A stretch of DNA of 64,000 bases from Pseudomonas sp. ACM7 (lineage in GTDB: Bacteria; Pseudomonadota; Gammaproteobacteria; Pseudomonadales; Pseudomonadaceae). The notes under the pieces were generated by a model, which was not told where the DNA came from, searched no databases, and saw nothing but the letters and a program-made list of their open reading frames with translations. The position numbers were made by a program, and so were the translations under genes. Shown here one piece after another: positions 44,789-54,260 of this stretch. Within the stretch, counting starts at the first letter, position 1. The number at the start of each line of letters is the position of its first letter. Location: the NCBI RefSeq assembly GCF_004136015.1, contig NZ_CP024866.1, positions 2,963,522-3,027,521 of the forward strand, given 5' to 3'.

Positions 44789-45718
44789 ATGGTCACCCAA
44801 CAACCACTGCCCAAGCTTAAAACTGCCCGCCGCTCGCGCTTTTTCATGCGTTGGTATTTCTGGCTTTTGCTGGTGGCCGCCGCCTATGGCCTCGCGTTTG
44901 CGATGCATTGGGATGACCGCGGTGTGCTTTGGGTGCTGGAACGTTTCGAAAGTCCCGCCGAACGTCAGCAGAGTGTCTGGCTGCCGGATTACCGGGCAGT
45001 GATCGACGCCAAGCTGCTGCCGGGCATGGAAAAGGACGAAGCGTCCGACCTGGCCTACAACCCTCAAACCAAAACCCTGTTCTCGGTCATGGGCAAGAAC
45101 CCGTTCCTCGTCGAATTGACCCTGCAGGGCGACGTGCTGCGCAAAATGCCGCTGGTGGGCTGGAGCAACCCGGAAGGCGTGACTATGATGGGCAACGGTC
45201 TGCTGGCCATCGTCGATGAACGTGACCACATGCTCTCCATCGTCAAGGTTGACGCTGACACCCGCGAGCTGAACATCGCCAACTTCCCGAAATACGACCT
45301 CGGCCCCTCGAAAGACCAGAACAAGGCCTTCGAAGCAGTCGTCTGGGATTCGCGCAATCAGCAGATGTTGCTGGGTGAAGAGCGTCCACCGGCGTTGTTC
45401 ACCTGGAAAAGCAACGATGGCCAGACACTCACCGGTGACAAGCAAAAACTCGCCAGTGACCAACTGGACATCCGCAACCTCTCGGCGCTGGCCATCGACC
45501 CGCGCACTGGCCACACCCTGGTGCTGTCTGCCGACTCCCACTTGTTGCTGGAGCTGGACGAAAAGGGCGAGCAGGTCAGCTTCATGACCTTGCTGGGCGG
45601 CTTCAATGGTTTGAAGAAGACCATTCCTCGCGCCGAAGGCGTGACGATGGACGAGGCGGGGACGCTTTACATGGTGAGCGAGCCGAACCTGTTCTATCGC
45701 TTCGAAAAGCAGAAATAA
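44789..45718 (+). CDS. SdiA-regulated domain protein, copy 1
   Basis: The 309-residue protein has one N-terminal transmembrane anchor (about 22-42; FYWLLLV-like aliphatic run) and a periplasmic beta-propeller-like SdiA-regulated domain. Repeating segments are LAYNPQTKTLFSVMGKNPFL, VGWSNPEGVTMMGNGLLAIV and AEGVTMDEAGTLYMVSEPNL. Start ATG 44789 has only a weak ribosome site. It lies 7 bases before a paralogue. The family is named for an E. coli gene controlled by SdiA; the molecular function is unknown, although acidic clusters suggest metal-dependent chemistry. Confidence 0.85.
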   Translation: MVTQQPLPKLKTARRSRFFMRWYFWLLLVAAAYGLAFAMHWDDRGVLWVLERFESPAERQQSVWLPDYRAVIDAKLLPGMEKDEASDLAYNPQTKTLFSVMGKNPFLVELTLQGDVLRKMPLVGWSNPEGVTMMGNGLLAIVDERDHMLSIVKVDADTRELNIANFPKYDLGPSKDQNKAFEAVVWDSRNQQMLLGEERPPALFTWKSNDGQTLTGDKQKLASDQLDIRNLSALAIDPRTGHTLVLSADSHLLLELDEKGEQVSFMTLLGGFNGLKKTIPRAEGVTMDEAGTLYMVSEPNLFYRFEKQK

Positions 45719-45725
45719 GGCCTGA

Positions 45726-46643
45726 ATGCGTCGACTTGCCCGCCCCAAGCCTCTGCTTTTGATCCTGTCGGTCATTGCGTTGATCGCGCTGGTTGCGGCC
45801 GGCCAGTACCTGCGCCTGTTCGAGCGCGCCTGGTTCAACCTGCACACGCTATGGCAACCGGAGAATGGTCAGTCCATCGCTCTGGATCAATACCAGGTGA
45901 CGCTCGAAGCCCGAATTATCGAAGGCCTGGCCGACGATGTGTCGGCGCTGACCTTCGATCCGGTGCGCAAAAGCCTGTTCACCGTCACCAACAAAAACTC
46001 AGAGCTGATCGAACTGTCGCTGGACGGCCAGATTATTCGACGCATTGCGCTGGTCGGGTTTGGCGATCCGGAAGCGGTTGAGTTCATCAGCGCCGACACT
46101 TACGTAATCACTGACGAGCGTCAGCAGCGGCTGATCAAGATTCATCTGGAGAACGACACAACGTTCCTCGACGCAGCGGATGCCGAGCAGATGACCCTTG
46201 GCGTGCACATGAGCGGCAACAAGGGCTTCGAAGGCCTGGCTTACGACTCGGTGGGCAAGCGGTTGTTTGTCGCCAAGGAGCGCGACCCGATGCTGATCTA
46301 CGAAGTGCAGGGCTTTCCCCATTACAACCCGGAAAAATCCTACGCGGTGCACGTAGTGAACAACCCCAAGCGCGATGCCGGGATGTTCGTGACGGACCTG
46401 TCGAGCCTGCAATACGACGAGCGTAGCGGCCATTTGCTTGCGTTGTCGGATGAATCGCGGCTGATTCTGGAACTCGATGTCGACGGGCGACCGCTGAGCA
46501 CCCTGTCACTGAGCAAGGGGCGTCAAGGGTTGCAGAAGACGGTGCCACAAGCGGAAGGGATCGCCATGGATGACGACGGTACGATGTACCTGGTGAGCGA
46601 GCCGAACCTGTTCTACGTCTTCAAAAAACCAGTACAACCCTAA
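45726..46643 (+). CDS. SdiA-regulated domain protein, copy 2
   Basis: The 305-residue tandem paralogue again has an N-terminal membrane anchor (about 9-27) and propeller-like repeats: LTFDPVRKSLFTVTNKNSEL, LVGFGDPEAVEFISADTYVI and AEGIAMDDDGTMYLVSEPNL. ATG 45726 follows an AAGG site just 7 bases after copy 1. Retained closing motif SEPNLFY in both suggests a conserved site. Possibly the two form a heteromer at the periplasmic membrane face; this is inference. Confidence 0.85.
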   Translation: MRRLARPKPLLLILSVIALIALVAAGQYLRLFERAWFNLHTLWQPENGQSIALDQYQVTLEARIIEGLADDVSALTFDPVRKSLFTVTNKNSELIELSLDGQIIRRIALVGFGDPEAVEFISADTYVITDERQQRLIKIHLENDTTFLDAADAEQMTLGVHMSGNKGFEGLAYDSVGKRLFVAKERDPMLIYEVQGFPHYNPEKSYAVHVVNNPKRDAGMFVTDLSSLQYDERSGHLLALSDESRLILELDVDGRPLSTLSLSKGRQGLQKTVPQAEGIAMDDDGTMYLVSEPNLFYVFKKPVQP

Positions 46644-46661
46644 CCAACACCTTAAAACCAA

Positions 46662-46751
46662 TGTGGGAGCGGGCTTGCTCGCGAAAGCGGTCTGTCAGTC
46701 GACATCTCTATCGACTGACACGGCCTCTTCGCGAGCAAGCCCGCTCCCACA
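46662..46751. repeat. REPIN, GGGC arm type
   Basis: Shares the loop CAGTCGACATCTCTATCGACTG with the element at 31313, 15 kb away. Convergent junction of the SdiA-regulated and rpiA genes. Confidence 0.92.
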
Positions 46752-46771
46752 GGTTTTGCTATGTGTTCGGC

Positions 46772-47446
46772 TTACTTTGCGCGCAGTGTTTTTACACCTT
46801 CGCTGGTGCCCAGCAGCAGCAAATCCGCTGGACGTGCCGCGAACAAACCGTTGGTGACCACGCCGACGATGGCGTTGATCTGCGTCTCCAGCTCCACCGG
46901 GTTGGTGATCTGCATGTTGAACACGTCGAGGATGATGTTGCCGTTGTCGGTCAACACGCCTTCACGGTAAACCGGGTCGCCGCCAAGCTTCACCAGCTCG
47001 CGGGCCACGTGGCTGCGGGCCATCGGGATCACTTCAACCGGCAGCGGGAACGCACCGAGCACCGGCACCAGTTTGCTGGCGTCGGCGATGCAGATGAAAG
47101 TCTTGGCCACGGCCGCCACAATCTTCTCGCGGGTCAGGGCTGCGCCGCCGCCTTTGATCAGGTTCAGGTGTTCGTCGCTTTCATCGGCGCCGTCGACGTA
47201 GAACTCCAGGTCGCTGACCGTATTCAACTCATACACCGGAATGCCGTGGCCCTTGAGGCGGGCAGCGGTGGCTTCGGAACTGGCGACCGCGCCGTCGAAC
47301 GCGCCTTTGTGCTTGGCCAGTGCATTGATGAAGCAGTTGGCGGTGGAGCCGGTGCCGACCCCGACGATGCTCTTGTCGTCGAGTTTCGGGAGGATGAAGT
47401 CGACGGCGGCCTGAGCCACTGCCTGTTTGAGTTGATCCTGGGTCAT
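46772..47446 (-). CDS. rpiA: Ribose-5-phosphate isomerase A
   Basis: RpiA interconverts ribose-5-phosphate and ribulose-5-phosphate in the pentose-phosphate pathway. The 224-residue protein has the phosphate-binding [15 protein letters not shown], the DGADE-type motif [19 protein letters not shown] with catalytic residues, and [17 protein letters not shown]. Length is normal. It is divergent from ilvA with 147 bases between; start ATG 47444-47446 follows GGAG. Confidence 0.97.
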   Translation of the reverse strand: MTQDQLKQAVAQAAVDFILPKLDDKSIVGVGTGSTANCFINALAKHKGAFDGAVASSEATAARLKGHGIPVYELNTVSDLEFYVDGADESDEHLNLIKGGGAALTREKIVAAVAKTFICIADASKLVPVLGAFPLPVEVIPMARSHVARELVKLGGDPVYREGVLTDNGNIILDVFNMQITNPVELETQINAIVGVVTNGLFAARPADLLLLGTSEGVKTLRAK

Positions 47447-47593
47447 GCGGGCTCCGAAGCGGGCAAGGGGGGAACGGAAAGGCCGGCATTATAGCCCCAT
47501 GCCGGGTTAAAACCTCTTGATTCGTGTGGTCGCCCGCCCGAAAGCCGGGTTAGACTCGTTGGCCCTGCCCAACCCGCTCAGTGATGCTTTCCG

Positions 47594-49108
47594 ATGCTCG
47601 AACAGTACGTCAAAAAGATCCTCACCTCGCGCGTTTATGACGTTGCCGTAGAAACCCCATTGCAGACTGCCCGCCAGCTCTCCGAGCGGCTGGGCAACAG
47701 TATTTTGCTCAAGCGCGAAGACTTGCAGCCGGTGTTCTCGTTCAAGATTCGTGGCGCCTATAACAAGCTCACGCAGCTTTCCGAAGAAGAGCGCGCTCGC
47801 GGTGTAGTCACTGCTTCGGCAGGCAACCACGCGCAAGGCCTGGCCTTGGCGGCGAAAGTGTTGGGCGTGAAAGCGACCATCGTGATGCCCAAGACCACCC
47901 CGGAGATCAAAGTCGAAGGCGTACGTTCGCGTGGCGGCAAAGTGGTGCTGCACGGGGATTCGTTCCCGGAAGCCCTAGCCTACTCGCTGAAACTGGTCGA
48001 TGAAAAAGGCTACGTCTACATCCACCCTTACGACGATCCCCACACCATTGCCGGGCAGGGCACGGTGGCGATGGAGATTCTGCGCCAGCACCCTGGCCGT
48101 CTCGACGCGATCTTCGTCCCGGTGGGCGGTGGCGGATTGATCGCCGGGATCGCGGCGTACGTGAAGTACTTGCGACCTGAAATCAAAATCATCGGCGTCG
48201 AGCCGGACGATTCCAACTGCCTGCAAGCGGCCATGGCCGCTGGCGAGCGCGTGATCCTGCCGACCGTGGGCCTCTTCGCCGATGGCGTTGCTGTGGCGCA
48301 GATTGGTCAGCACACCTTCGATATCTGCAAAGATTATGTCGATGAAGTGATCACCGTCAGCACCGATGAAATCTGCGCGGCGATCAAGGACATCTACGAC
48401 GATACCCGCTCGATCACTGAACCTGCCGGCGCATTGGGCGTGGCCGGGATCAAGAAATACGTCGAGCAACGCGGCGTCACCGGTCACACCTTCGTGGCCA
48501 TCGACTCCGGCGCCAACGTCAACTTCGACCGTCTGCGCCACGTCGCCGAGCGCGCTGAACTGGGCGAGGGCCGCGAAGCGATTATCGCCGTGACCATCCC
48601 CGAGAAACCGGGCAGCTTCAAGGCGTTCTGCGAAGCCATCGGCAAGCGCCAGATCACCGAATTCAACTACCGCTACAACACCGGCAGCGAAGCGCACATC
48701 TTCGTTGGCGTGCAGACGCATCCGGAAAGTGATCCGCGCAGTGCGCTGATTGCCAGCCTGACCGAGCAGGGTTTCCCGGTGCTGGACCTGACCGACAACG
48801 AACTGGCCAAGTTGCACATCCGCCACATGGTCGGCGGCCGTGCGGCTCATGTGGTTGATGAAGTGATTCTGCGTTTCGAATTCCCGGAGCGTCCGGGCGC
48901 GCTGTTCAACTTCCTCAACAAGCTCGGCGGGCGCTGGAACATCTCGATGTTCCACTACCGCAACCATGGCGCGGCGGATGGCCGGGTGGTCGCAGGTCTG
49001 CAAGTGCCTCACGATGAACGCCATCTGGTGCCCGCTGCGCTGGCAGAAATCGGCTACCCGTACTGGGATGAAAGCGACAATCCGGCCTATCTGCTGTTTC
49101 TCGGCTGA
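47594..49108 (+). CDS. ilvA: Threonine ammonia-lyase, biosynthetic
   Basis: IlvA converts threonine to 2-oxobutyrate and ammonia, the first step of isoleucine synthesis. The 504-residue PLP enzyme has the cofactor lysine K51 in FSFKIRGAYNKL, VTASAGNHAQGLALAA and the glycine loop VPVGGGGLIAGIAAYVK. Two ACT-like regulatory domains occupy about 325-504 (IPEKPGSFKAFCEAIG; FEFPERPGALFNFLNKLGG), consistent with feedback by isoleucine and valine. In PAO1 the equivalent beside rpiA is ilvA1. Confidence 0.97.
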   Translation: MLEQYVKKILTSRVYDVAVETPLQTARQLSERLGNSILLKREDLQPVFSFKIRGAYNKLTQLSEEERARGVVTASAGNHAQGLALAAKVLGVKATIVMPKTTPEIKVEGVRSRGGKVVLHGDSFPEALAYSLKLVDEKGYVYIHPYDDPHTIAGQGTVAMEILRQHPGRLDAIFVPVGGGGLIAGIAAYVKYLRPEIKIIGVEPDDSNCLQAAMAAGERVILPTVGLFADGVAVAQIGQHTFDICKDYVDEVITVSTDEICAAIKDIYDDTRSITEPAGALGVAGIKKYVEQRGVTGHTFVAIDSGANVNFDRLRHVAERAELGEGREAIIAVTIPEKPGSFKAFCEAIGKRQITEFNYRYNTGSEAHIFVGVQTHPESDPRSALIASLTEQGFPVLDLTDNELAKLHIRHMVGGRAAHVVDEVILRFEFPERPGALFNFLNKLGGRWNISMFHYRNHGAADGRVVAGLQVPHDERHLVPAALAEIGYPYWDESDNPAYLLFLG

Positions 49109-49147
49109 GCGGCTACGCTGATGGGCAAGCCATAAGGAGATCGAACA

Positions 49148-49576
49148 ATGGAAACGTTAACCGCCCTGAAAGTCGCTCACATCGTGGCGACGGTGTTGCT
49201 GCTGGTCAGCGCGCTGGGTCTGGCGATCTGGGTCTGGCGTACGCGCCGTAACGGTGACGCGACGGCTCACGCGCGCACGTTGCAACGGCCACGACTGTTT
49301 ATCTGGCTGGTGATGGGGCTGGCGCTGCTGAGCATGCCGTTTACCGGCTGGTGGATGGTGCATCTGGTGGGCTGGCCGTTGGGGCAGACCTGGTTGTTGG
49401 CTTCCAGTATGCTTTACACCGTCGCGGCGTTGGGCTGGTTCTGGTTGCTGGTGCGGCTTAACAAGTTGCGCAAGGCACCGGCAGCGGGCAATGGGAAATT
49501 TACCTTTGCCTTGGCGTTGTTCAGTTTTGTCTGCTTTATCGCGATTGCGGGGTTGATGGGCGCCAAACCGGTTTAA
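49148..49576 (+). CDS. DUF2269-like small membrane protein
   Basis: The 142-residue protein has four predicted transmembrane helices (about 8-28, 50-70, 80-102 and 118-138) and a Trp/Gly-rich centre (MPFTGWWMVHLVGWPLGQTW). The His in the first helix (KVAHIVATVLL) and the overall form fit DUF2269/predicted integral-membrane proteins. It follows ilvA by 39 bases with AAGGAGA upstream, so it may be cotranscribed, but no functional link is known. Confidence 0.75.
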   Translation: METLTALKVAHIVATVLLLVSALGLAIWVWRTRRNGDATAHARTLQRPRLFIWLVMGLALLSMPFTGWWMVHLVGWPLGQTWLLASSMLYTVAALGWFWLLVRLNKLRKAPAAGNGKFTFALALFSFVCFIAIAGLMGAKPV

Positions 49577-49597
49577 GGCTTGGGACCGCGGCGGCCC

Positions 49598-49695
49598 CTT
49601 CGCGAGCAAGCCCGCTCCCACACTAGATCTTCAGCGAACACAGATTTTGTGTACGACGCAGATCAAATGTGGGAGCGGGCTTGCTCGCGAAAGCG
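49598..49695. repeat. REPIN, GGGC arm type
   Basis: Loop AGATCTTCAGCGAACACAGA...TGTACGACGCAGATC resembles that at 20195. It lies at the convergent DUF2269/HAD junction and touches the HAD stop. Confidence 0.92.
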
Positions 49696-49698
49696 GTA

Positions 49699-50355
49699 TC
49701 AGCCGCGCAGAGTAATCACCGGCCAGCCACGCTTCTCGGCTTCAGCACGCAGATTCGGGTCCGGATCGACAGCGATCGGATGCGTCACCTGCTCCAGCAG
49801 CGGAAAATCATTCATCGAGTCGCTGTAGAAGTAACTGTCTTCCAACGAATATCCGGTCTCTTCCAGCCAGCGATTCAATCGCGTCACCTTGCCTTCACGG
49901 AAGCACGGGACGTCGGTGCTGCGCCCGGTGTAGCGGCCATCAACCATCTCGCATTCCGTGGCGATCAGGGTTTCGACGCCCAGACGCTGGGCAATCGGCC
50001 CGGTAACAAAACGGTTGGTCGCGGTGATGATCACCAGTTTGTCACCCGCCTCGCGGTGCTTGGCCAGTAGTTCGAGACCCTTGGGTAACACAATCGGCTC
50101 AATGCAATCGCGCATGTAATCCAGATGCCATTGATCCAGTGTGGCCATCTCGGTGCGGCCGAGCACTTCCAGGCAGAAGTTCAGGTAGGCATCGTTATCC
50201 AGTTTGCCGGCCAGGTAATCCTGATAAAACTCGTCGTTGCGTGCCTTGTAGGCGACGGCGTCGAGGAAGCCGCGTTCGCACAGGTAATCGCCCCAAGCGT
50301 GGTCACTGTCACCGCCCAAGAGCGTGTTGTCCAAGTCGAATAAAGCCAGCCGCAT
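49699..50355 (-). CDS. HAD-IB family phosphatase (histidinol-phosphatase/ThrH-like)
   Basis: The 218-residue cytosolic hydrolase has the HAD motif [22 protein letters not shown] (nucleophile D8, general acid D10), motif II TATN in [13 protein letters not shown], a Lys in GKVTRLNRW and motif [11 protein letters not shown]. It belongs to the HAD-IB branch, with phosphoserine phosphatase-like and histidinol-phosphatase members; Pseudomonas members are sometimes annotated as histidinol-phosphatase. That would fill the HisB-phosphatase step of histidine synthesis, but sequence alone does not prove it. It diverges from rppH. Confidence 0.88.
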   Translation of the reverse strand: MRLALFDLDNTLLGGDSDHAWGDYLCERGFLDAVAYKARNDEFYQDYLAGKLDNDAYLNFCLEVLGRTEMATLDQWHLDYMRDCIEPIVLPKGLELLAKHREAGDKLVIITATNRFVTGPIAQRLGVETLIATECEMVDGRYTGRSTDVPCFREGKVTRLNRWLEETGYSLEDSYFYSDSMNDFPLLEQVTHPIAVDPDPNLRAEAEKRGWPVITLRG

Positions 50356-50498
50356 TGCAGTTACTCGCTGAAAAGTCTGTAGAAAGGCGTCCAGAATACG
50401 GACTTTTCACAAGAGTGCACATAAGGTAGACCGGCTCGTTGCTGCTATCACAACCTTTGTGGAACAATGCGGCGACATGCGTTTGCGAGGTTGTTGCC

Positions 50499-50978
50499 GT
50501 GATCGACCCCGATGGTTTCCGCCCCAATGTCGGGATCATTCTCACGAATGATGCCGGACAGGTGCTATGGGCTCGCCGTATCAATCAAGATGCCTGGCAG
50601 TTTCCACAGGGCGGGATCAACCCCCAGGAGACGCCGGAAGACGCCTTGTACCGCGAGTTGAACGAAGAAGTGGGTCTTGAGCGCGAAGATGTTGAAATTC
50701 TCGCCTGCACCCGGGGCTGGTTGCGCTATCGTTTGCCGCAACGTCTGGTCCGCACGCACAGCCAACCGCTGTGCATTGGCCAGAAACAGAAATGGTTTCT
50801 CCTGCGCCTGGTCTCCAACGAGCAGCGGGTGCGGATGGATTTGACCGGTAAACCGGAATTCGATGGCTGGCGCTGGGTCAGCTATTGGTATCCGTTGGGC
50901 CAGGTGGTGACATTCAAGCGCGAAGTGTATCGACGCGCTCTCAAAGAGCTTGCCCCGCGCCTTTTATCGCGCGACTGA
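50499..50978 (+). CDS. rppH: RNA pyrophosphohydrolase (Nudix)
   Basis: RppH removes pyrophosphate from the 5' end of mRNA and starts its decay. The 159-residue protein has the complete Nudix box [23 protein letters not shown] with its RE..EE metal residues. The start is GTG 50499 (family N-terminus [14 protein letters not shown]), preceded by GCGAGG; a frame reaching back to 50439 is not conserved. ptsP follows after 22 bases, an arrangement seen in other proteobacteria. Confidence 0.95.
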   Translation: MIDPDGFRPNVGIILTNDAGQVLWARRINQDAWQFPQGGINPQETPEDALYRELNEEVGLEREDVEILACTRGWLRYRLPQRLVRTHSQPLCIGQKQKWFLLRLVSNEQRVRMDLTGKPEFDGWRWVSYWYPLGQVVTFKREVYRRALKELAPRLLSRD

Positions 50979-51000
50979 CGACGGAGTTCGACCCCGAGCC

Positions 51001-53280
51001 ATGCTCAATACGCTGCGCAAGATCGTCCAGGAAGTTAACTCCGCCAAGGATCTCAAGGCGGCGTTGGGGATTATTGTGTTGCGCGTCAAAGAGGCCATGG
51101 GCAGCCAGGTCTGCTCGGTCTACCTGCTTGACCCTGAGACCAACCGCTTCGTGCTGATGGCCACCGAGGGCTTGAACAAGCGCTCGATCGGCAAAGTCAG
51201 CATGGCACCCAACGAAGGTCTGGTTGGCCTGGTCGGCACGCGTGAAGAACCCCTGAACCTCGAAAACGCCGCGGATCACCCGCGTTACCGCTACTTCGCC
51301 GAGACCGGTGAAGAGCGCTACGCCTCATTCCTCGGGGCACCGATCATTCACCACCGCCGCGTCGTCGGCGTGTTGGTCATTCAGCAAAAAGAACGTCGCC
51401 AGTTCGATGAAGGTGAAGAAGCCTTCCTCGTGACCATGAGCGCGCAGCTCGCCGGCGTTATCGCCCACGCCGAGGCCACTGGTTCGATCCGGGGTCTGGG
51501 TCGTCAGGGCAAAGGCATTCAGGAAGCCAAGTTCATCGGCGTACCGGGTTCGCCGGGTGCGGCGGTCGGTACCGCGGTGGTCATGTTGCCGCCGGCCGAT
51601 CTGGACGTGGTGCCCGACAAGACCATTACCGACATCGCCGCCGAACTCGGGCTGTTCAAGACTGCCATCGAAGGCGTGCGCGCCGACATGCGTGCCTTGT
51701 CCGCCAAGCTCGCGAACCAGTTGCGGCCTGAAGAACGCGCGCTGTTCGATGTCTACTTGATGATGCTCGACGATGCGTCGTTGGGCAGCGAAATCACCAC
51801 CGTGATCAAGACCGGTCAGTGGGCCCAGGGCGCGTTGCGTCAGGTGGTCACCGAACACGTCAACCGTTTCGAATTGATGGACGATGCCTACCTGCGTGAG
51901 CGCGCGTCGGACGTCAAAGACCTTGGTCGCCGCTTGCTGGCTTACTTGCAGGAAGAACGTCAACAGACCCTGGTCTACCCCGACAACACCATCCTGATCA
52001 GCGAAGAACTGACGCCGGCAATGCTCGGCGAGGTGCCGGAAGGCAAGCTGGTCGGTCTGGTGTCGGTACTCGGTTCCGGCAACTCCCACGTGGCGATCCT
52101 GGCGCGCGCCATGGGTATCCCGACGGTGATGGGCCTGGTCGACCTGCCGTATTCGAAAGTCGACGGCATCCAGATGATCGTCGACGGCTACCACGGCGAG
52201 GTCTACACCAACCCCAGCGAAGTGTTGCGCAAGCAGTTCGCCGAAGTGGTCGAGGAAGAGAAACAACTGGCCCTCGGGCTGGATGCACTGCGGGACTTGC
52301 CGTGCGTGACCCTCGATGGCCACCGCATGCCGCTGTGGGTCAACACCGGCCTGCTGGCGGACGTGGCGCGGGCGCAGAAGCGTGGCGCTGAAGGCGTCGG
52401 TCTGTACCGCACCGAAGTGCCGTTCATGATCAACCAGCGCTTCCCGAGTGAAAAAGAGCAACTGGCGATTTATCGCGAGCAGCTCGCCGCGTTCCACCCG
52501 CAACCGGTGACGATGCGCAGCCTGGACATCGGTGGCGACAAATCGCTGTCGTACTTCCCGATCAAGGAAGACAACCCGTTCCTCGGCTGGCGCGGCATTC
52601 GCGTCACGCTCGATCACCCGGAAATTTTCCTGGTGCAGACCCGCGCCATGCTCAAGGCCAGCGAAGGCTTGAACAACCTGCGGATTCTGCTGCCGATGAT
52701 CTCCGGCACTCACGAACTGGAAGAAGCCCTGCACCTGATTCACCGGGCCTGGGGCGAAGTCCGCGACGAAGGCTGCGACGTGCCTATGCCGCCGATCGGC
52801 GTGATGATCGAAATTCCGGCGGCGGTTTATCAGACCAAGGAACTGGCGCGGCAAGTGGACTTCCTGTCGGTCGGCTCCAACGACCTGACCCAGTACCTGT
52901 TGGCGGTGGACCGAAACAACCCGCGTGTAGCCGACCTCTACGACTACCTGCACCCAGCGGTGCTGCAAGCCCTTCAGAGCGTAGTGCGTGACGCTCATGC
53001 CGAAGGTAAGCCAGTGAGTATCTGCGGTGAGATGGCTGGCGATCCGGCGGCGGCGGTGCTGTTGATGGCGATGGGCTTCGACAGCCTGTCGATGAACGCC
53101 ACCAACTTGCCGAAAGTGAAGTGGATGTTGCGTCAGATCAACCTGAGCAAGGCCAAGGAGTTGCTCGCGGAGCTGATGACCATCGACAACCCGCAAGTTA
53201 TCCACAGCTCGCTGCAATTGGCGCTGAAGAACCTTGGGTTGGCGCGGATGATTAATCCGGCTTCGGCCAAGACCCTCTAA
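51001..53280 (+). CDS. ptsP: PTS-Ntr phosphoenolpyruvate-protein phosphotransferase
   Basis: PtsP (EI-Ntr) transfers phosphate from PEP to NPr and on to PtsN, linking nitrogen and carbon signals. The 759-residue protein has a GAF domain (about 1-160; LVGLVGTREEPLNLENAADH), the PEP-utiliser N-domain, the phosphorylated His H363 in GSGNSHVAILARAMGIPTVMG and a C-terminal PEP-binding barrel with VGSNDLTQYLLAVDRNNPRV. ATG 51001 gives MLNTLRKIVQEVNSAKDLKA and the same length I recall for PAO1. It is cotranscribed with rppH by spacing. Confidence 0.96.
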   Translation: MLNTLRKIVQEVNSAKDLKAALGIIVLRVKEAMGSQVCSVYLLDPETNRFVLMATEGLNKRSIGKVSMAPNEGLVGLVGTREEPLNLENAADHPRYRYFAETGEERYASFLGAPIIHHRRVVGVLVIQQKERRQFDEGEEAFLVTMSAQLAGVIAHAEATGSIRGLGRQGKGIQEAKFIGVPGSPGAAVGTAVVMLPPADLDVVPDKTITDIAAELGLFKTAIEGVRADMRALSAKLANQLRPEERALFDVYLMMLDDASLGSEITTVIKTGQWAQGALRQVVTEHVNRFELMDDAYLRERASDVKDLGRRLLAYLQEERQQTLVYPDNTILISEELTPAMLGEVPEGKLVGLVSVLGSGNSHVAILARAMGIPTVMGLVDLPYSKVDGIQMIVDGYHGEVYTNPSEVLRKQFAEVVEEEKQLALGLDALRDLPCVTLDGHRMPLWVNTGLLADVARAQKRGAEGVGLYRTEVPFMINQRFPSEKEQLAIYREQLAAFHPQPVTMRSLDIGGDKSLSYFPIKEDNPFLGWRGIRVTLDHPEIFLVQTRAMLKASEGLNNLRILLPMISGTHELEEALHLIHRAWGEVRDEGCDVPMPPIGVMIEIPAAVYQTKELARQVDFLSVGSNDLTQYLLAVDRNNPRVADLYDYLHPAVLQALQSVVRDAHAEGKPVSICGEMAGDPAAAVLLMAMGFDSLSMNATNLPKVKWMLRQINLSKAKELLAELMTIDNPQVIHSSLQLALKNLGLARMINPASAKTL

Positions 53281-53287
53281 ACGCTGA

Positions 53288-53376
53288 TGGCCCCATCGCG
53301 AGCAAGCTCGCTCCCACATTGGATTTGTGATCGACGCAAATCCCCTGTGGGAGCGAGCTTGCTCGCGATGGGGCCA
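53288..53376. repeat. REPIN, GAGC arm type with long perfect arms
   Basis: Arms of about 31 bases starting TGGCCCCATCGCGAGCAAGC and ending in the exact complement GGGGCCA. It begins 8 bases after ptsP at the convergent junction with the NRDE gene. Confidence 0.93.
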
Positions 53377-53393
53377 GCCCTGACAACACCAAT

Positions 53394-54140
53394 CTAAACC
53401 CTGATCTCCACTTCCCCCAAATGCCCCCCATACGGCCCAAAACTCCGTTCAACCATCCACCGCGTCCCATCCGCCTGAACAATCAACGCCGTACTCGCTC
53501 GCGTCCCATAAGTCGGACTGGCAATAAACACACTCGACAGCAATGTCTCGGTGGCCAACCCGACCCCGGTATCCGGCAGTTCGGCAAACGGTGCCGTCTG
53601 CGGATCATTCAGCAACGCCAATAAAGCCTGAGGTTGCGGATCGCCCAGCACTTCCTCCAGCGCTGCCCGCGCCTTGAGCAGTTTCGGCCACGGCGTATCC
53701 AGCCAGGCGTTCGACAGCCCATAAACACCAGGCTGCAGCATCACCGCCTCAGTCTCCCGGGCATTGAAGTGCCACAGTTCGTTGGCATTACCGATCAGCA
53801 GGTTAAACCCGGCATATTCCAGCGAACGTCCGACAACGTCCGCAAAGTAGTCATCTATCGACATGTCGCCGGTCAGGAATCGCGCCACCAGTTCGCCTCG
53901 CGACTTGCGCGCGGGCGGCTGATGCGGATCGCGGATATTGGTCAGCGCGGCGAAGCGTCCATGGGCGCCAACACCGAGCCAGGTGCCGCCGGCCTCCAGA
54001 TCGCGACCGGCATGCACGTGTGGTGCTTCGGGCCATTGCGCCAAGGGCAGGCTGGGCCGGGCATAGAATTCGTCGCGGTTGGCCGCCACGATCAGCGGCT
54101 GGGCGTGACCTGGTCGCCAAGCGAAAACAATCAGGCACAT
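53394..54140 (-). CDS. NRDE family protein (TANGO2-like)
   Basis: The 248-residue protein carries the family name motif NRDE in PLIVAANRDEFYARPS, after the N-terminal MCLIVFAW whose Cys2 could act as an Ntn-type nucleophile. GGTWLGVGAHGRFAALTNIRDP and GLSNAWLDTPWPKLLKAR are typical of the TANGO2/NRDE group. Eukaryotic TANGO2 is linked to haem trafficking and Golgi organisation, but the bacterial role is not settled. It is divergent from the TauE-family gene. Confidence 0.88.
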   Translation of the reverse strand: MCLIVFAWRPGHAQPLIVAANRDEFYARPSLPLAQWPEAPHVHAGRDLEAGGTWLGVGAHGRFAALTNIRDPHQPPARKSRGELVARFLTGDMSIDDYFADVVGRSLEYAGFNLLIGNANELWHFNARETEAVMLQPGVYGLSNAWLDTPWPKLLKARAALEEVLGDPQPQALLALLNDPQTAPFAELPDTGVGLATETLLSSVFIASPTYGTRASTALIVQADGTRWMVERSFGPYGGHLGEVEIRV

Positions 54141-54260
54141 AAGGTAGTCCTTGTGTGTTTTCTGCCCACTCTACTCAGTCATCGTGTGGGTATCCATCGC
54201 CATCCAGTGGAGCTTGAGGCCATGCATCCGTTACCATGCCGCTCTCATTTGGGGATGCGC

